NCBI GenBank assembly: GCA_008638375.1
Contig: CM018031.1
Span: forward strand, 6,100,062-6,164,061
Length of the DNA: 64,000 nt
Source: Nyssa sinensis
Taxonomy: Eukaryota; Streptophyta; Magnoliopsida; Cornales; Nyssaceae
Direction: 5' to 3'
Position numbers and translations under genes: made by a program. The stretch's first letter is position 1. Every line of letters begins with the position of its first letter. The notes under the pieces are model-generated. The model saw only the letters and a list, made by a program, of their open reading frames with translations. It had not been told where the DNA came from and made no database searches. Of this stretch, positions 38,924-63,430 are shown piece after piece.

Positions 38924-41900
38924 GCCTCATTTCTTTATAACATCGGATGCCCACATGGTAACCCAAACAAACATGATGAAGTGCTTTCCAGGTGAACAGC
39001 TTTTGTTCAGTTGCTGCTTGCATCTGGCTGGGTATGTTGAGCATGGAAGTGTACATGGAAAGGGGTTTTGCTTTTTCCTCAGGTCAAGTTGGATCTTGAT
39101 CTTTGTATATTATTTGGTGAAAGTATATATTTCATTCTTTTATAATTGGGGTAATTTTCTTTCTTTTCATTTTCTCTCTTTGTCAAGGTTCATAATTATG
39201 TACAATACGTTGTCCATGTTGCTGCTGCAAGTTACCTTGTCAATATTGGGTTAATGATGGCAATACCAATTTTTAAATTTAGGTATCTGTGTGTGTGCCC
39301 ATGTCCGCGATAATGATAGCAATGTTAAACATTTTATTCTTGTAATACGTGAAATTAATATATAGGTCTTAAATTTTAATATTTCACTTAAAATTCTACT
39401 ATACAGAATCCCAAATGGCTAGTTATCTTTTAAGGTAATGTTTGTTTTATAAATTCGATTAGGGTGGATTATCTAGTTTCTTTTATTAATAGTGATAGAA
39501 TTAGTAATCTCGCTCGTCTTTTCATTATTTTATTCATATTATGAGTTATTATTTATTTTTAGTTTTATTAGTGAGTCTTTTTATTTTTTACTAAACGCTG
39601 ATTTCACAAGGTTATTATGAAAATTAATATATTCATAATCCTTCTGTTGTTTGACCTATGTGCATGATACCTCTTGTGACATAAAAGTTGATATTTATTT
39701 TCTTGTCATTAAAATTAAGTGAAAATTATGATGTTGTTAATAAAAAATATCAAAATAGTCTCCTTCCCCGCCAAAAAAAAATAAGATAGAATATAAAAGT
39801 GTACTATAACATTCCTGTGGTATGGTACAAAAATGTGGTAATTGGCGTATTTAGTGCGTGAAAGATAAGTGTCGTATATTTTGATGAAAAAATTAATAAT
39901 TTTATTTTAATTTTAACAATATAGAGATAAATATTCATTTGTATACCGAATGAGAGTTATCTATGCACGGACCTAACTGAGGAAAGGTTATGAGTAATTT
40001 CCCTATCTTTAATGGTACATATGTTGGCTAAGGGAATTAATCGTTTAGAGTTACAAACTCAAAAAAAAAAAAAAAAATAGTTAAACCACATTTACAATGA
40101 TTTAAAATCATTTTTAATAATTACTTTGGGCCTTAAGCAAGGTCGAAAGTATTGCCTATATTCTAATTTTAATTGTTTATTATTTTTGTTATACTTTGTT
40201 ATTTTTTCTATTATTTTCAATTTTCTGTTATCCCAAAATACAACCAACAGTCTAAGTTCTTCCAATTTTCACACATTTTAAAGATGTACTATAATAGACA
40301 TTAAAATACTCTAATATAATATTTGATTTCATTATATATGATTCTATTTTCAATAATTCCATTATTTTCTATTATAAAAAAATATCAACCCATAATATTT
40401 CCTTTAAGATATTGATCACAGAATACTAAAATTTAAAATAAAATAAAATAAATAAATAAACCTATATCACATCAGTGTTAGGTAACATATCATGCCAAAA
40501 AAAAAAAAAAATTAGGAGGACCGAACGGCTTTTAATTTGGACAAGAAGCTTGAATTGACCAAATTGAAGTTGGGTGACCACTTATTTATTGTTTTGTAAG
40601 GTAATGAAAGCAACATTGCACATATGCACAAAAACAGAGTTGTCTATGAAATTTTTTTATTTTCAGTCCCTATTCACATGACCCAATGAAGGAAACTCAT
40701 CATTCTGTATTATTTACCATTTAATTTATTTTTTAAGAGAAAGAGGGCTCGTTAATGTTGGAGTTTTTGACAGCAAGCAAACAGATGATTTTTGTATTTA
40801 CTATTTGATCCTTTAAAAAACTTAAATATTGTATTTTTTAGCTATTAATTTTTTTTTTCACAAAATAAAAAATACCCAGTCCCAAGTTTTTTATATATTC
40901 ACATGAATCTCTAAATTTTTATATTTATAATTTGTCCCTAATTAAATTTTTTGAATTGGTCACTGGTTAGGCAGGCTGTGAAAGAGACAAAAGTAGCTCC
41001 TCACCAGTCAGTGGTTGCTAGACGCTGCTCACCTCCTACCGTTTGTTTTCCTTTATGGGCAGGGAACCACCGTGTGGCAATTCCAAAACTAGGGGTAATA
41101 GTTTTATCCTGATTGTTACAACTGGTGGGGTACTACACCAAGGCTCTTAGGAACCTATTTTGAATTATTATTGTATACATTTTCTAGAGGTGGAAAAGCC
41201 CTAATTGGTAATGTTTTTAATAATAGAACCACATTAGTTGAATGGACCTTTATATATGAGATCCATTGCCACAAAACCAACAAAAAAAAAAATTCATCAA
41301 GGGGTTTAGCTAGGTGATATTTATAAGGAGTTAGTGAAAATAATTATTTCTTTGAAATTATTTTAATTTAAAATATATATTTTCAGTAAGCCTATTAAAA
41401 TAATTAATTGATGTTAAATGAACAAATATATGTATAAGCTTACATGTGTATCTATACACACACACATATGCTTTATAGACACATAAATATATACATTCTG
41501 TAAATATCATGCAATTACATTTTAGTTGGGTATATAAATATATAAATACACAAAAATCTAAACATATATATATATATATGCTTATAGATGTGTATATTTT
41601 AATATAAAATACATATAAAAGCATAATTCACATACATGTATATATGTTAATATATATAAATATAATTATAAACAACTATAAGATCATTTATGTATACATA
41701 TATGTTTTTATATATAGTAGTGTTAATTAATAACACGATATGAGCACGACACCGAGTTAACAAGTACGGGTTGTAACATAATGAATTTGTGTCATAAATG
41801 AGTTGAAATAAAAGTATTAAAATTTGTCGGATACTTTTGTTGATATAGGAATTATAGCTAGTGGGACCAAAGTAAAAATATTAGAATTTGTCGAATACTT

Positions 41901-42800
41901 TGTGAATATACAAAAGTTATTTTTTATATTTTTTTTAGGGGAGATCTCTATTTTTCTTAAAGCAAAATACATAGAAAATAATTCAATGTTCAAAATTTTG
42001 GAGGGGGCACAACCCCCGGTCTCATTGCTCCACCATTCCTGACATATTTAACATGGTTTGTGAACATCATGTGTTGGAGTTTTAACTATGTCAATTAATT
42101 TAATACGATTTAATATTCTTAATTATATAAAAATTACTATTAAAAAAGTAATTCGTTACACATTAAAAACTTGATAAAATTTGAGAATCTCTTTTCACTT
42201 ATAAAAGAGATTTTGGTTAGTTTTGTCTCGTATTTGAAATTTAATAAATTTAAAAATTATTATACATTGATAAAAATATAGGTTTTTATTTTATTTCTCT
42301 CATTACACATATAATTTGTTTAATAAATAAATTAAATTTTAATTTTAAAACTTATTGTGTCTAATTAAAATTGACATATATTTTTAAATATGTATATTAG
42401 ATATGTCCTGAATTCATTTCGATACGATTCATATTTTATATTATTTATATATAATTATGATAAAAAGGAGAAAGGGTAAAATTAATAAAAAAAATTAAAA
42501 TTCCTTAGGCTATAGAAAACCAAAAAAAAAAGTATACTTTTAAGAAAAAAAATATTTTAATTTTTTTTTTTCTAAAGTTATTTCTTTTGTAAATGAAATG
42601 TTATTTTTTATTTTTCCTAAAATAAGAAAGAATGATTGAAAAAGTGCTACTGCAATAATATACACTGTTTTTGTTTTTCAAGTTTGATGTTGGATCCCAA
42701 TCATTATTTGATGTGGATAAGATACAGATGGAAGACAGGTGAAGAGAGTTGCATGCTACGATTGCCAACACGTAAAGGTCCGAAACAATAACTTATTAAT
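38924..42800. other. NDR 3' flank and intergenic DNA with TE-like traces
   Basis: The NDR 3' untranslated region probably runs to about 39.25 kb. The rest is AT-rich. From about 41380 to 41720 it alternates purine and pyrimidine (ACATATATG-like). At about 41990-42050 a segment reading in reverse as GTGGAGCAATGAGACCGGG next to GTGCCCCCTCCAAAA resembles termini of common plant DNA transposons. No gene is supported. Confidence 0.4.
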
Positions 42801-43590
42801 TATATATAAAATAAAAAATAATCATCCAGTAATATCATCACGGCTTTTTGGCCTGGGTCATTTGTTTTCTCACACCTCTTTGGCTTCCTCCTTTCATTCT
42901 CTCTCTCTCTCATCCAACTTTTATTCCTTTTCATAAGATTCTTGAAAAAATTTCCTCAAAACTCGTCTCTCCCAATTCCTTCTTACACAGATCTCTTCAA
43001 ATCTCTACAAAAACTTCCCCCATAATTTTCGTTTTCTTGGATTCCTTTTTCTTCACTTCAAATTCCCATCATTTCTTTTCCCCAAAACCCCCGCACTATC
43101 TTTCTCTATTCATCATCATCATCATCATTATTATTTTTACGTATTTTTTGTCTGCTTTTCCTAGCAATGTATCATAAAATTAAGGGTTTTGATTCGCAAA
43201 CGTTAGTCGCGGATTAGGGTTTGTGTTTTCTGAAGATGTAATCCTAGGGCTTTGATTTGTTGATTGCTTGTTTATTTCTTTTTTGAATCATTGATTCATA
43301 ATATACTGGCTATTTATTAGTATATAAAACACGTTGCTTATACACTGATATTGGGATTAAGGGTTTTGGGGGTGATTATTGATAATTGAAGGATTGGAGC
43401 GAACTTGGATGATTTTTGTACGGTGGGTTTGATGGATCTGAATGTCATTGGGAGGATTATATTTGGCTATCGATAGGCAAAGAGGTTGTTGTTTTGATTT
43501 CGGATTGTGAATTGGATTGTAATCTGTAAAGAAGTTGGTCTGAGCTGGGGAGTTCTTTTAAGAGTTAAAAATTTTATTGGGGATTAAATC
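42801..43590 (+). promoter_or_regulatory. Promoter and long 5' leader of the CK1-like gene
   Basis: A TATATATAAA box lies at 42801-42810, followed by a C/T-rich start region with a (CT)n run at about 42899-42911 and a telo-box-type TTAGGGTTTG near 43214. About 750 nt separate the TATA box from the ATG at 43591 and contain several ATG triplets, so a leader intron is likely, although I could not place it with confidence. Confidence 0.5.
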
Positions 43591-55328
<11,738 letters not shown>

Positions 55329-55724
55329 AGGACAGAGTCATCTTGTTTTGAGGAGATCTGCTTTGTCAAGAGGACAAATTTCTATCTGTAGCTTTCATCA
55401 TGACCTAAGCAACGTTCTGTTCTCAGGTCGGTTACTCAGTATACAGTACTCTCCATTATTGGTTTCCATTGACATACACCTAAAGCTCAAATCTAAATTT
55501 CTCCTTGGAACATTTTCAGAAACTCTTCCTCTTCACTGATTCTTGCCATTATATTTACCTTGTAAACTCGTCAAAGAAAGAGAGAGAAGGTCTCATTTTA
55601 GGGAATTGTTTATATATTTGAGACTCTCGTAGTTGTAATAAGTACTTTGTTGTATTATGAGAAGAAAATTTGCTTTAAGATCTGCACGTTCCTTCTCTTC
55701 AATTACAACTCGGGACCCTGGTTT

Positions 55725-55726
<2 letters not shown>

Positions 55727-55768
<42 letters not shown>
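55727..55768. repeat. (TA)n(CA)n microsatellite
   Basis: About 17 TA units followed by about four CA units, about 400 bp downstream of the CKL stop codon. Confidence 0.9.
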
Positions 55769-55933
55769 TTGATATTGGTGATATTAAAAAAAAAAAAACC
55801 AAAAAAGAAAGGAAGTTAGTTCGATGGAATGCCGGTATTTGATGAAATCCAAACTGAAAACAGTTGCTCTAGTATAGATGACGATTTGACAAACTTAACT
55901 TATTGATTCTGTGCATATACATAAAAGGAGTAT

Positions 55934-56007
55934 AGCTTCTAGATTCGTGTTCAGCGTGTGATATAAACAAAGCTTTTAGATTCGTGTTCAGTGTGTGATA
56001 TAAACAA
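55934..56007. repeat. 37-bp tandem duplication
   Basis: AGCTTCTAGATTCGTGTTCA at 55934 is repeated with two substitutions at 55971, and both copies run into GTGTGATATAAACAA. A weaker third relative lies near 56215. Confidence 0.85.
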
Positions 56008-58094
56008 GAAGACTTGTATACCTTCTTGATTTAGCAATGCTGAAGAAAAGATATTCGCATTCTGATGGCAGTTTAGAGTAATTGGTTGTTAGCTGCTTTG
56101 TACTTCATTATATTTTAGGAGTAGATACTATATATTAATTCGATTGCTTTAGCATTGATGCCAATTTCACACACCAACTCATTAATTTCATGCTATATAC
56201 TCTCATTGTGTGATACATAAAAGGAACACAGAGTTCGTAGATTTATTTTTAGTATGTGATTTGAGTAACACACTTATCTACCCTTTTGATTTAAGAATAT
56301 TGATGAATGATATTCACTTTCTCAGTGGCGTAGCCAGGAACTTTTTTCCAGTAGGGTCATTTATTTACTTATTACCATTCCAAAAATATACATTAAATTA
56401 TCTTAAATAAGATTAACAAAAATATTTCAAAATACAAATAAAAAATAAAATTAATTTCTGAATTTTATAATACAAAAATGAGACGTAATTAGTATAGTCT
56501 GTTTTAAAATAAATACAATAAATAAAAGACGACAACGCCCATTAAATGTTGTTTGTGGTGAGTAATTTTTGAATGAAAACCAATTAATTTGAGCAACACT
56601 AATTATTCAATAATGATATAAAAAAAGTTTAATGGAAAATTCACTGAGTACTATGATAGTAATTAAAGGCAATCACACGTATAGAAGATAGATTTATAGT
56701 GAAACACACCCTTCAAATAGAAGGTTAAAAAACCCACTATGATGAAGCAATCCACTAATAAGTAAATCAAAATTAATATGACAGAAAAACCAGAGCTGGA
56801 ACTTAAGTACTAAAACCAACAAATTATACATTGAAATTAGAGAAAATGCATCCTTTAGGGAATTGTTTATGTATTTGAGACATCAAATTCTTAGTGATCA
56901 AGTAACATCTTGAATATTTTTTCATAAGAGAGCTCACAGTTTCAAGTCTCTCAGATGAAATATTTGACGGTTTGTTAATTTTCCGACCATCTACTGGACT
57001 TATTTTTTCCAGTTAAGGCCTCTTAGTTAACATTAGCAAAAAAAAAAGTATATACCTTTTTGCTAAATTTGTACTTTTTAATATCTAATATATATACTTT
57101 GCTCATCTAATCGTAAGTTTTGAATCCGCAACTTCTTGTGATATATATTTGAGACTAGTAGGTTCGTTGTCTTCCCTTTTCTTCATTTACAACTTGGGCC
57201 TCTGGTTTGTGATATTTTAAAAAATATTGGTGATAAAAAAAGAAAAAGAAAACAGAAAAGAAGTTAATTCAAAATCAAGAATTATACATTAAAATCAGAT
57301 ACACTCGTAATGTAACAAAAACTCTATAATCGGATTTAGATTTAGGAGTCCAACCATTTATTAGTTTTTCTTGATATATATAATATTTATTTATATTATG
57401 CCAAGAAAATGATTCATCCTTAGCCTGTCTACTCGTGCATTGGGGTTGAGTCTATTCTAATATCTTCAATTCAAGAGACTAATTTAGTAAGGAATGAGTC
57501 TCTAATTTAAAAGACTAAGCATATTTAGTGAAAATATCAAACTCAGCTGTATAAGTACAAGACACACTAGTACCTATCTATATAAGACATAATCTGTGGC
57601 ACTATGAATTGCTGAAACATTATTTCTTTAGTCTTACATTACATAACTAAAAAGCTATAGGCCTTTACCTAATTCTGCCTTTGTATACGAGGGTTTATTT
57701 GAAAAGGGTCAGAATTGATTTTGTAAAATATAGATAAATTAGTTTTAAAATTTTTTGATATTTAATAAGTATCTTTTAACAATATAGTGTTTATATATGG
57801 TCCTAAAAAATACTTAAAACTTGAATAAAATTAAACTGAAAATGATTTGATTTTCTTGAAAATCAAATAACTTAACAAGAGTATTTCTGAATCTCTAACA
57901 AGATCTAATTTGAAAATCTTCTAAACAACCCCTAATAATGAAAGTTCAAACTAGTATTAAATTTTTTAATCATAATATTTAGATATGCCTTTTATTTCTC
58001 ACACCAAATGTAGTCCTAAAATGAAAATGTAGTTTGTATGGCACAATAATACTTCAATAGATTAGTTCACATTGGAAGGTGGATTCATTTGTCG

Positions 58095-58200
58095 GGCTGC
58101 AACTCAAGTGGTTTAAGTTTGGATTGAGGCGTGTCCAAGTCCAACTCAAATGCTAAAGACAGTGAGTTCGAGTCCCAAAAAAGTTAATCCGAACTCGGCT
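58095..58200 (+). mobile_element. Possible tRNA-derived SINE head
   Basis: GGCTGCAACTCAAGTGGTTT (about 58097) looks like an RNA polymerase III A box, and GAGTTCGAGTCCC at about 58164 like a B box. They are spaced about 55-65 bp apart, as in plant tRNA-related SINEs. The downstream body is AT-rich and the 3' end is not defined. It is weaker than a true tRNA, as no cloverleaf forms. Confidence 0.35.
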
Positions 58201-58600
58201 CGAAATAAAATATGTAAATATCAGACTAAACCTGAATGAGAATCCAAAACCAACACCAAGTCAACCATATTTCATAAAAAAATATTTTGAATTTTAAATT
58301 AACAAGTATATATACAATTATAAAATTACTAGTGCAAAATGATGCACATCTCTCAAGTTTGAAAAAATATTAAAAAAAAGATAAAAAAAAATAATATTAA
58401 TTTTCAGTGCATTACCACCCCCACTCCAAATTTTTTTTTCCAGTGTATATATAAAAGCCTTAGTCCTAGCATAAGATAAGGTCAAATTAGGTTCGAGTTG
58501 GGTTTGACTTTCAGGTTGACTCCACAAGAAGTGCGTTACCATATTATTTTTTTTATAAACACAGAGAAAATATAGCTGCAACATTGGTATAAGTTGGCAA

Positions 58601-60605
58601 AACGCAAAAGGTGGGCGTCCTATAACGTTCACAAATAAAGCCCAAGTATAAAACAACTCATCTTTCAGAGTCCATTTCAAAACATGACCAATTTGAATAA
58701 ATTAATGATAAAATTGATTAAAAATGAAAAAAAATTAAATATTCATTAAAAAATTTCACTGAATGTGTCCATGGCCCCACCTACCACCTCTTCTTTGTCG
58801 CGTTACCATTAAAGACCACCCATTTACTTTTATCTTTCGTACACAAAAAACTATTTTATAAAACTATCACAATAATTTGATTGTCTCTATAATCAAAATA
58901 TTTTATGAAATTCATGTAACGCTCATTGTATGACTACAACCACAAAGGCCGTCAACAGATGTTATGGTCTCATAGGACAACTTTGCCTTCAGACACACAA
59001 CCAAACCAATATCGTAACTATATCCTAAAATTCCTTCTCACACTACCATTAAAAACTCTCATATGAAAAATTATTTCTTGAGACTGTTGCAATAATGTGA
59101 CATCATCCTATAACGTTATGAAACAAGGCCTAAATACTCATCTTGGGGAGTCAATCTCAAAACACAACCAATTTGAATGCATTAATGTAGAAATTGATTA
59201 AAAATTAAAAAAAATTAAACATTCATTAAATTATTCGCTAAATGTGCCCATGACCCCACTACCACGAGTTTCTTGTCGCTTTACCATTAAAAGCCACTAC
59301 TTTAATTATCTTTCTCTCACACGAGAAACTATTCTATAAGATCATCGCACCAATGGTCTCTATGATCACAACATTTCATGGGACTCATGTAAAGCTCATG
59401 GGACTCATGTGGCTACAATCACAAAGGTCGTCAATGGATGTTACAGTTTTATGGGATAATTTTGCCTATTACACATAACCAAACCGACATTGTAACTATA
59501 CCCTAAAGTTTCTTGTCACATTACAATTAAAAATCACCACTTTGCCACTTCTCTCATACGAAAAATTATTATCGTTACACCAATGTGACAACATGCTATG
59601 ACGTTTCCAAGTACGGCCCAAGTATAAAACCTAGTTGAAAACACAACCAATTTGAATGAATTAATGGTGAAATTGATTAAAAAGAATTCTTTACAATTGT
59701 TCGCTAGATGTATCCATGGCTCCATTACCACCTGTTGTTTGTCGCGTTACCATTAAAAACCACTAATTTACTTCTCTCTCTATCTCACACAAGAAACTAT
59801 TCTATAAGACCACCACACCAATCTAATTGTCTCTATGATCACGAAATTTCATGGACCCATGTAAGGCTCATTGCGTGGCTACAATCACAGAGCCATTAAC
59901 GAATGTTACGATCTCATGGAATAATTTTGCCTTTCACACAACCAAACCAACATCGTAATTGTACCCTAAAGTTCCTTGTCATGTAACCATTAAAATCCAC
60001 CACTTTACCACCTCTCTTGTACAAGAAATTATTTCATGAAATCATTACATCAATATTACAACATCCTATAATGTCCCTAAACAAGACCCAAGTATGAGAT
60101 AACCCATCTTTCAGAGTCCATCTCAAAACACAACCAATTTGAATGCAATAGTGTAAAAATTAATTAAAAATAACAAAAGATAAACATTCATTAAAATTGT
60201 TCGCTAAATGTGCCCATGGCCCCACTATCACGAGTTTTTTGTCGCGTTACCATTAAAAGCCACCACTTTACTTATCTTTCTTTCACACGAGAAACTATTC
60301 TATGAGACCATCACACCAATGTGATGGTCTCTATGATCACAACATTTCTTGGGATCCATGTAAGGCTTATTGTATAGCTACAATCACAAAGACCGTCAAT
60401 AGATATTACAGTTTCATGAGATAATTTTGCCTCACTCACACAACTAAACCAATATTGTAACTATACCCGAAAGTTCCTTGTCATGTTAACAATTAAAACC
60501 ACCGTTTTACCTTCTCTCTCGTACAAGAAATTATTTTATGAGACTGTTATACCAATGTGACATCCTATTACGTTCCTAAACAAGACCCAAGTATAAAACA
60601 ACTTT
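58601..60605. repeat. Tandem array, about four units of roughly 480 bp
   Basis: The anchor word ATGTG(T/C)CCATGGCCCC with its variants occurs at about 58763, 59241, 59708 and 60207, giving periods of about 479, 467 and 499 bp. A second anchor, CCCAAGTATAAAACAA with variants, occurs at about 58640, 59125, 59614, 60087 and 60587. Each unit also carries ACAACCAATTTGAATG, TCGCGTTACCATTAAAA, the GTCTCTATGATCAC block and CACACAACCAAACCAA. Units differ by perhaps 10-20% and by indels. No open frame is conserved between units, so this is a satellite-like, non-coding array. Confidence 0.88.
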
Positions 60606-62453
60606 TCATGAAATTTTTGAAAATTATATGACTTTTCTTGATTTTTTTAAAATTATATTAATTTTTCATACTTTACCTAGCAATATACTGATATCATTCT
60701 TGAGTTAATTTTTTCTTCAAAATGGTAAAACTATTTTATTTATTTATTTTTAAAAATTTTTAAATTGCATTCTTAGATTGTATAAAATTCAAATTTCAAA
60801 AATTTGGTAGAAAAATATAAGACATGACCCTATTGGTTTTTGAATTAGGGCATTTCTTGCGTGGATTGTTGGGCGCTGTGACAAGTGTCATTAGAACGCT
60901 TGTTAGTTGATCCCAACAACTTCAATAATTAATTGCTGTCTGATTATGAAAATCAATAATAATTCTACTTGCTGAATCACCCGTTCTTTGAGCTCATTAC
61001 CACTTTACATTAATGTAGTCATAAATGTCTCATAAATTGATGATAATATCATATTAATGACACTAGAAAAAAATAATATAACCTATTTATGTACCATTAA
61101 TTACTTCAATACACTAATGAGAAATAAGACAAACCTATGATTTGTGTGTGGTCTCAAAAATTAAAGAAAAATATATATAAAATATGAGTAATGCTAGTCT
61201 TACCTTTATATTTTACCAAAAAAGTTTACCTTCATGAGTTGGTAGTGTTGTATTGGCTGAATATCACATCATCATATGACATGATGTGACATTTAACCAA
61301 TACAACACTGACAACTTATGAAGGATAAACATTTTTAATAAAGTTTTTAAGTAAGCCTAGTATTATTGATAAGATATTAATGGCAAACGTCATTTGAAAA
61401 TTTTGAAGGTATAGCCTTACTGTCAGAACAAATCTTTTTTTTTCTAGTAGAGCAATTATCATTGTAAATATAATAGTAGTGCTAAGCCTCATAGTTGGTT
61501 AAGTGGAGCAAGAACTACTTGCAATAAATTTATATTTTTTTAATCAAAGAAGATTTCAATTAATAATTATTTTAAAAAAAATTGGTTAAATTTTAAAAAA
61601 TGTAAAAAAAAAAATTAAAAAAATAAAAGGGACACTTTTATCATTTTGAAAAAAAAAAATTAGAGAAGAAGTCTTTATAATTTGTCAATAAAAATAAAAG
61701 AAGTTGATTAGTGTTATTTTAGAAATCTAAAAAAATATCTTAATATTAATTAGAAAACTCAAAAGAAGTCTATATAATTTATCCAAAAATAAATTTAATT
61801 TTACAATGAGTGTCTCATAAAAATATCATATCTCTTTTGCAATAACTTTCTTATTATTACTTTTAAATCATTATATCAATTATTATTGTTTTTTATTTTA
61901 ATAAATAAAGAATTATGCTAGGAATAGTCGACGTCGGGACATCCCCACTTCTGCAAAGGTCCAAAGTAATCCTCATAAATGAGTCATCATATTGCAGAGA
62001 AGAAATGAGTCCATTCACACTCATATTACAAAATAATATTGTCGCACAAGAAGTAATGATACTATATATAGAATATTCATATTAATGTTATTATCATTGA
62101 TGATGATGTTAATAATGAACTTCCATTCCTTAATGTCCAAGCGATCATTTCAATTAATCTTTGACTTGGCATATGGGTTCAATAAACAAGAGCTTTGATT
62201 AAGTTCATTGTACACGGATTCTTCAATTAAAACAATGTCATAAATTCAAAATATAGGTATTTTTATTTATTTTCTTACTAAATTGTCACTTACGCCCTAT
62301 GTTTTATTAATCATATTTAAAATCTACTTAGCATTGAATTAGCACACTTTTTATTAATGATGTCATAAATGTCTTGCTAAGACGTTACTCATCATGGCTG
62401 CAACTCATAAATATATTGTTTGCCACGTAATTGTAATTACTTGAAAAAAAGTT
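60606..62453. other. Intergenic AT-rich DNA
   Basis: Apart from the foldback element at 61189-61365, this is AT-rich sequence without recognisable coding potential. It leads into the promoter of the zinc-finger gene. Confidence 0.4.
61189..61365. mobile_element. Foldback MITE, 177 bp
   Basis: The termini TAATGCTAGTCTTAC (61189-61203) and GTAAGCCTAGTATTA (61351-61365) are inverted repeats. The inner arms also pair: GTGTTGTATTGG against CCAATACAACAC, and CACATCAT against ATGATGTG, with a short loop near 61275. The whole element is one near-palindrome that could form a long hairpin. TAA/TTA ends would suit a Tourist-type target, but no autonomous partner is visible. Confidence 0.8.
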
Positions 62454-62494
62454 CTATAAATTTCTCAGCCTTGAAGTCCCTTGATCAATTCATC

Positions 62495-62578
<84 letters not shown>

Positions 62579-62596
62579 GATCAGAGATAATTCACC
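62454..62596 (+). promoter_or_regulatory. TATA box and (CT)n-(CA)n leader of the zinc-finger gene
   Basis: CTATAAATT at 62454 is a good TATA box 143 bp before the ATG. The leader that follows is mostly microsatellite: about 22 CT units (62499-62541) running straight into about 15 CA units (62542-62572), ending 24 nt before the start codon. Confidence 0.7.
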
Positions 62597-63430
62597 ATGA
62601 ATCAGTCAGAGGACATGGGTAGAAGGCAAAACCACCCAACATTCTTTGCATGTAGGGTTTGCAACATGGTTTTTATAGGTGCTCAAACCCTAGTAAACCA
62701 CTATGAGTCTCACATAATACCAGATGATGATCAGACTCTTCCAGGAGGGCAACATGATATAAATCTTAGTGCCCACCAACGAAATGAAATGAATCAATTT
62801 CCCAACCCCACCGAACCCACTCTTTCATCACTAATGGCATTTCAAGAAATTAGGCCCAGCTCTCTTCTCAACACCTATCTGCAATACACGTCTGATCAAC
62901 AAAACCCTAATTTCCATGGCGGCCCCGCCACCACTAGAGTTGCCATGTCTTCTCCACAGCCACCGGCCCTCCCACCCCTTGGAAACAACTCTACGCTATC
63001 AGCTTATCAAGTCCCACCACCACAACCCCTCCAGCAGGCTTTGCGGAACTACACACCAAGGGCACTGCTGCCGCCGCTATCAGCCCTCTCATTTTCTACA
63101 TGCAACGATGCACAATCGTCTCCACCGCCACTAGCCCTTTCACTTTCTACATGCAACAATGTACAGCAGCCTCCAGCACCGCCGGCGTTGGCCCTCTCGC
63201 TTGCCACATGCAACTATGCACAAGCATCCCCACCGGCGGCGAGAAACTTTACACATATGTCACCAGCATTGCCGTCGGTTCAACAGCCCTCTCCTAGTGA
63301 CAGCACTAAGCTGCTTATCAAGCAGATGGACAAACCAAATCGGGTGGTGTTTGAGGTAGTTGATAGCGACGATGACAACAATGATAATGAATTTGGTTTC
63401 AACAAGCTAGATTTAACCTTGAAGCTGTAG
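62597..63430 (+). CDS. Single C2H2 zinc-finger protein with EAR repression motif
   Basis: This intronless gene encodes 277 residues. One C2H2 finger lies at residues 19-39 (Cys19, Cys22, His35, His39, spacing C-x2-C-x12-H-x3-H). The plant QALGGH signature is replaced by AQTLVNH. The middle is Pro/Ser/Gln-rich and disordered, with an imperfect triplicated segment at about 160-213. Each copy carries an ALS-hydrophobic-(S/A)TCN core centred on Cys169, Cys186 and Cys205, and copies two and three contain LALSL, an LxLxL EAR-like motif. An acidic patch (VVDSDDDNNDNE) precedes the C-terminus LDLTLKL, a classic EAR motif that recruits TOPLESS-type corepressors. The protein is probably a nuclear repressor of the single-finger ZFP type. 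The modified finger core leaves its DNA target unclear. No specific orthologue is recognised. Confidence 0.85.
   Translation: MNQSEDMGRRQNHPTFFACRVCNMVFIGAQTLVNHYESHIIPDDDQTLPGGQHDINLSAHQRNEMNQFPNPTEPTLSSLMAFQEIRPSSLLNTYLQYTSDQQNPNFHGGPATTRVAMSSPQPPALPPLGNNSTLSAYQVPPPQPLQQALRNYTPRALLPPLSALSFSTCNDAQSSPPPLALSLSTCNNVQQPPAPPALALSLATCNYAQASPPAARNFTHMSPALPSVQQPSPSDSTKLLIKQMDKPNRVVFEVVDSDDDNNDNEFGFNKLDLTLKL

Larger units (their letters stand above)
55329..58600. other. CKL 3' flank and intergenic DNA
   Basis: The CKL 3' untranslated region probably ends near 55.65 kb. Then come AT-rich DNA and small repeats. CAGTGGCGTAGCCAGGAAC at about 56325 resembles the CAGTGGCGGAGCCAGGA-type terminus of plant DNA transposons, but I did not find its partner end. 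No coding feature is supported. Confidence 0.4.

Noticed and set aside
58601..60605. CRISPR-like array
   Set aside because: Repeat units are about 480 bp and diverged, with no short direct repeats separated by unique spacers, in a plant genome.
63003..63359. Overlapping alternative frames within the zinc-finger gene
   Set aside because: They arise from the repetitive GC-rich coding region; the main frame alone has the finger, the EAR motif and the promoter context.
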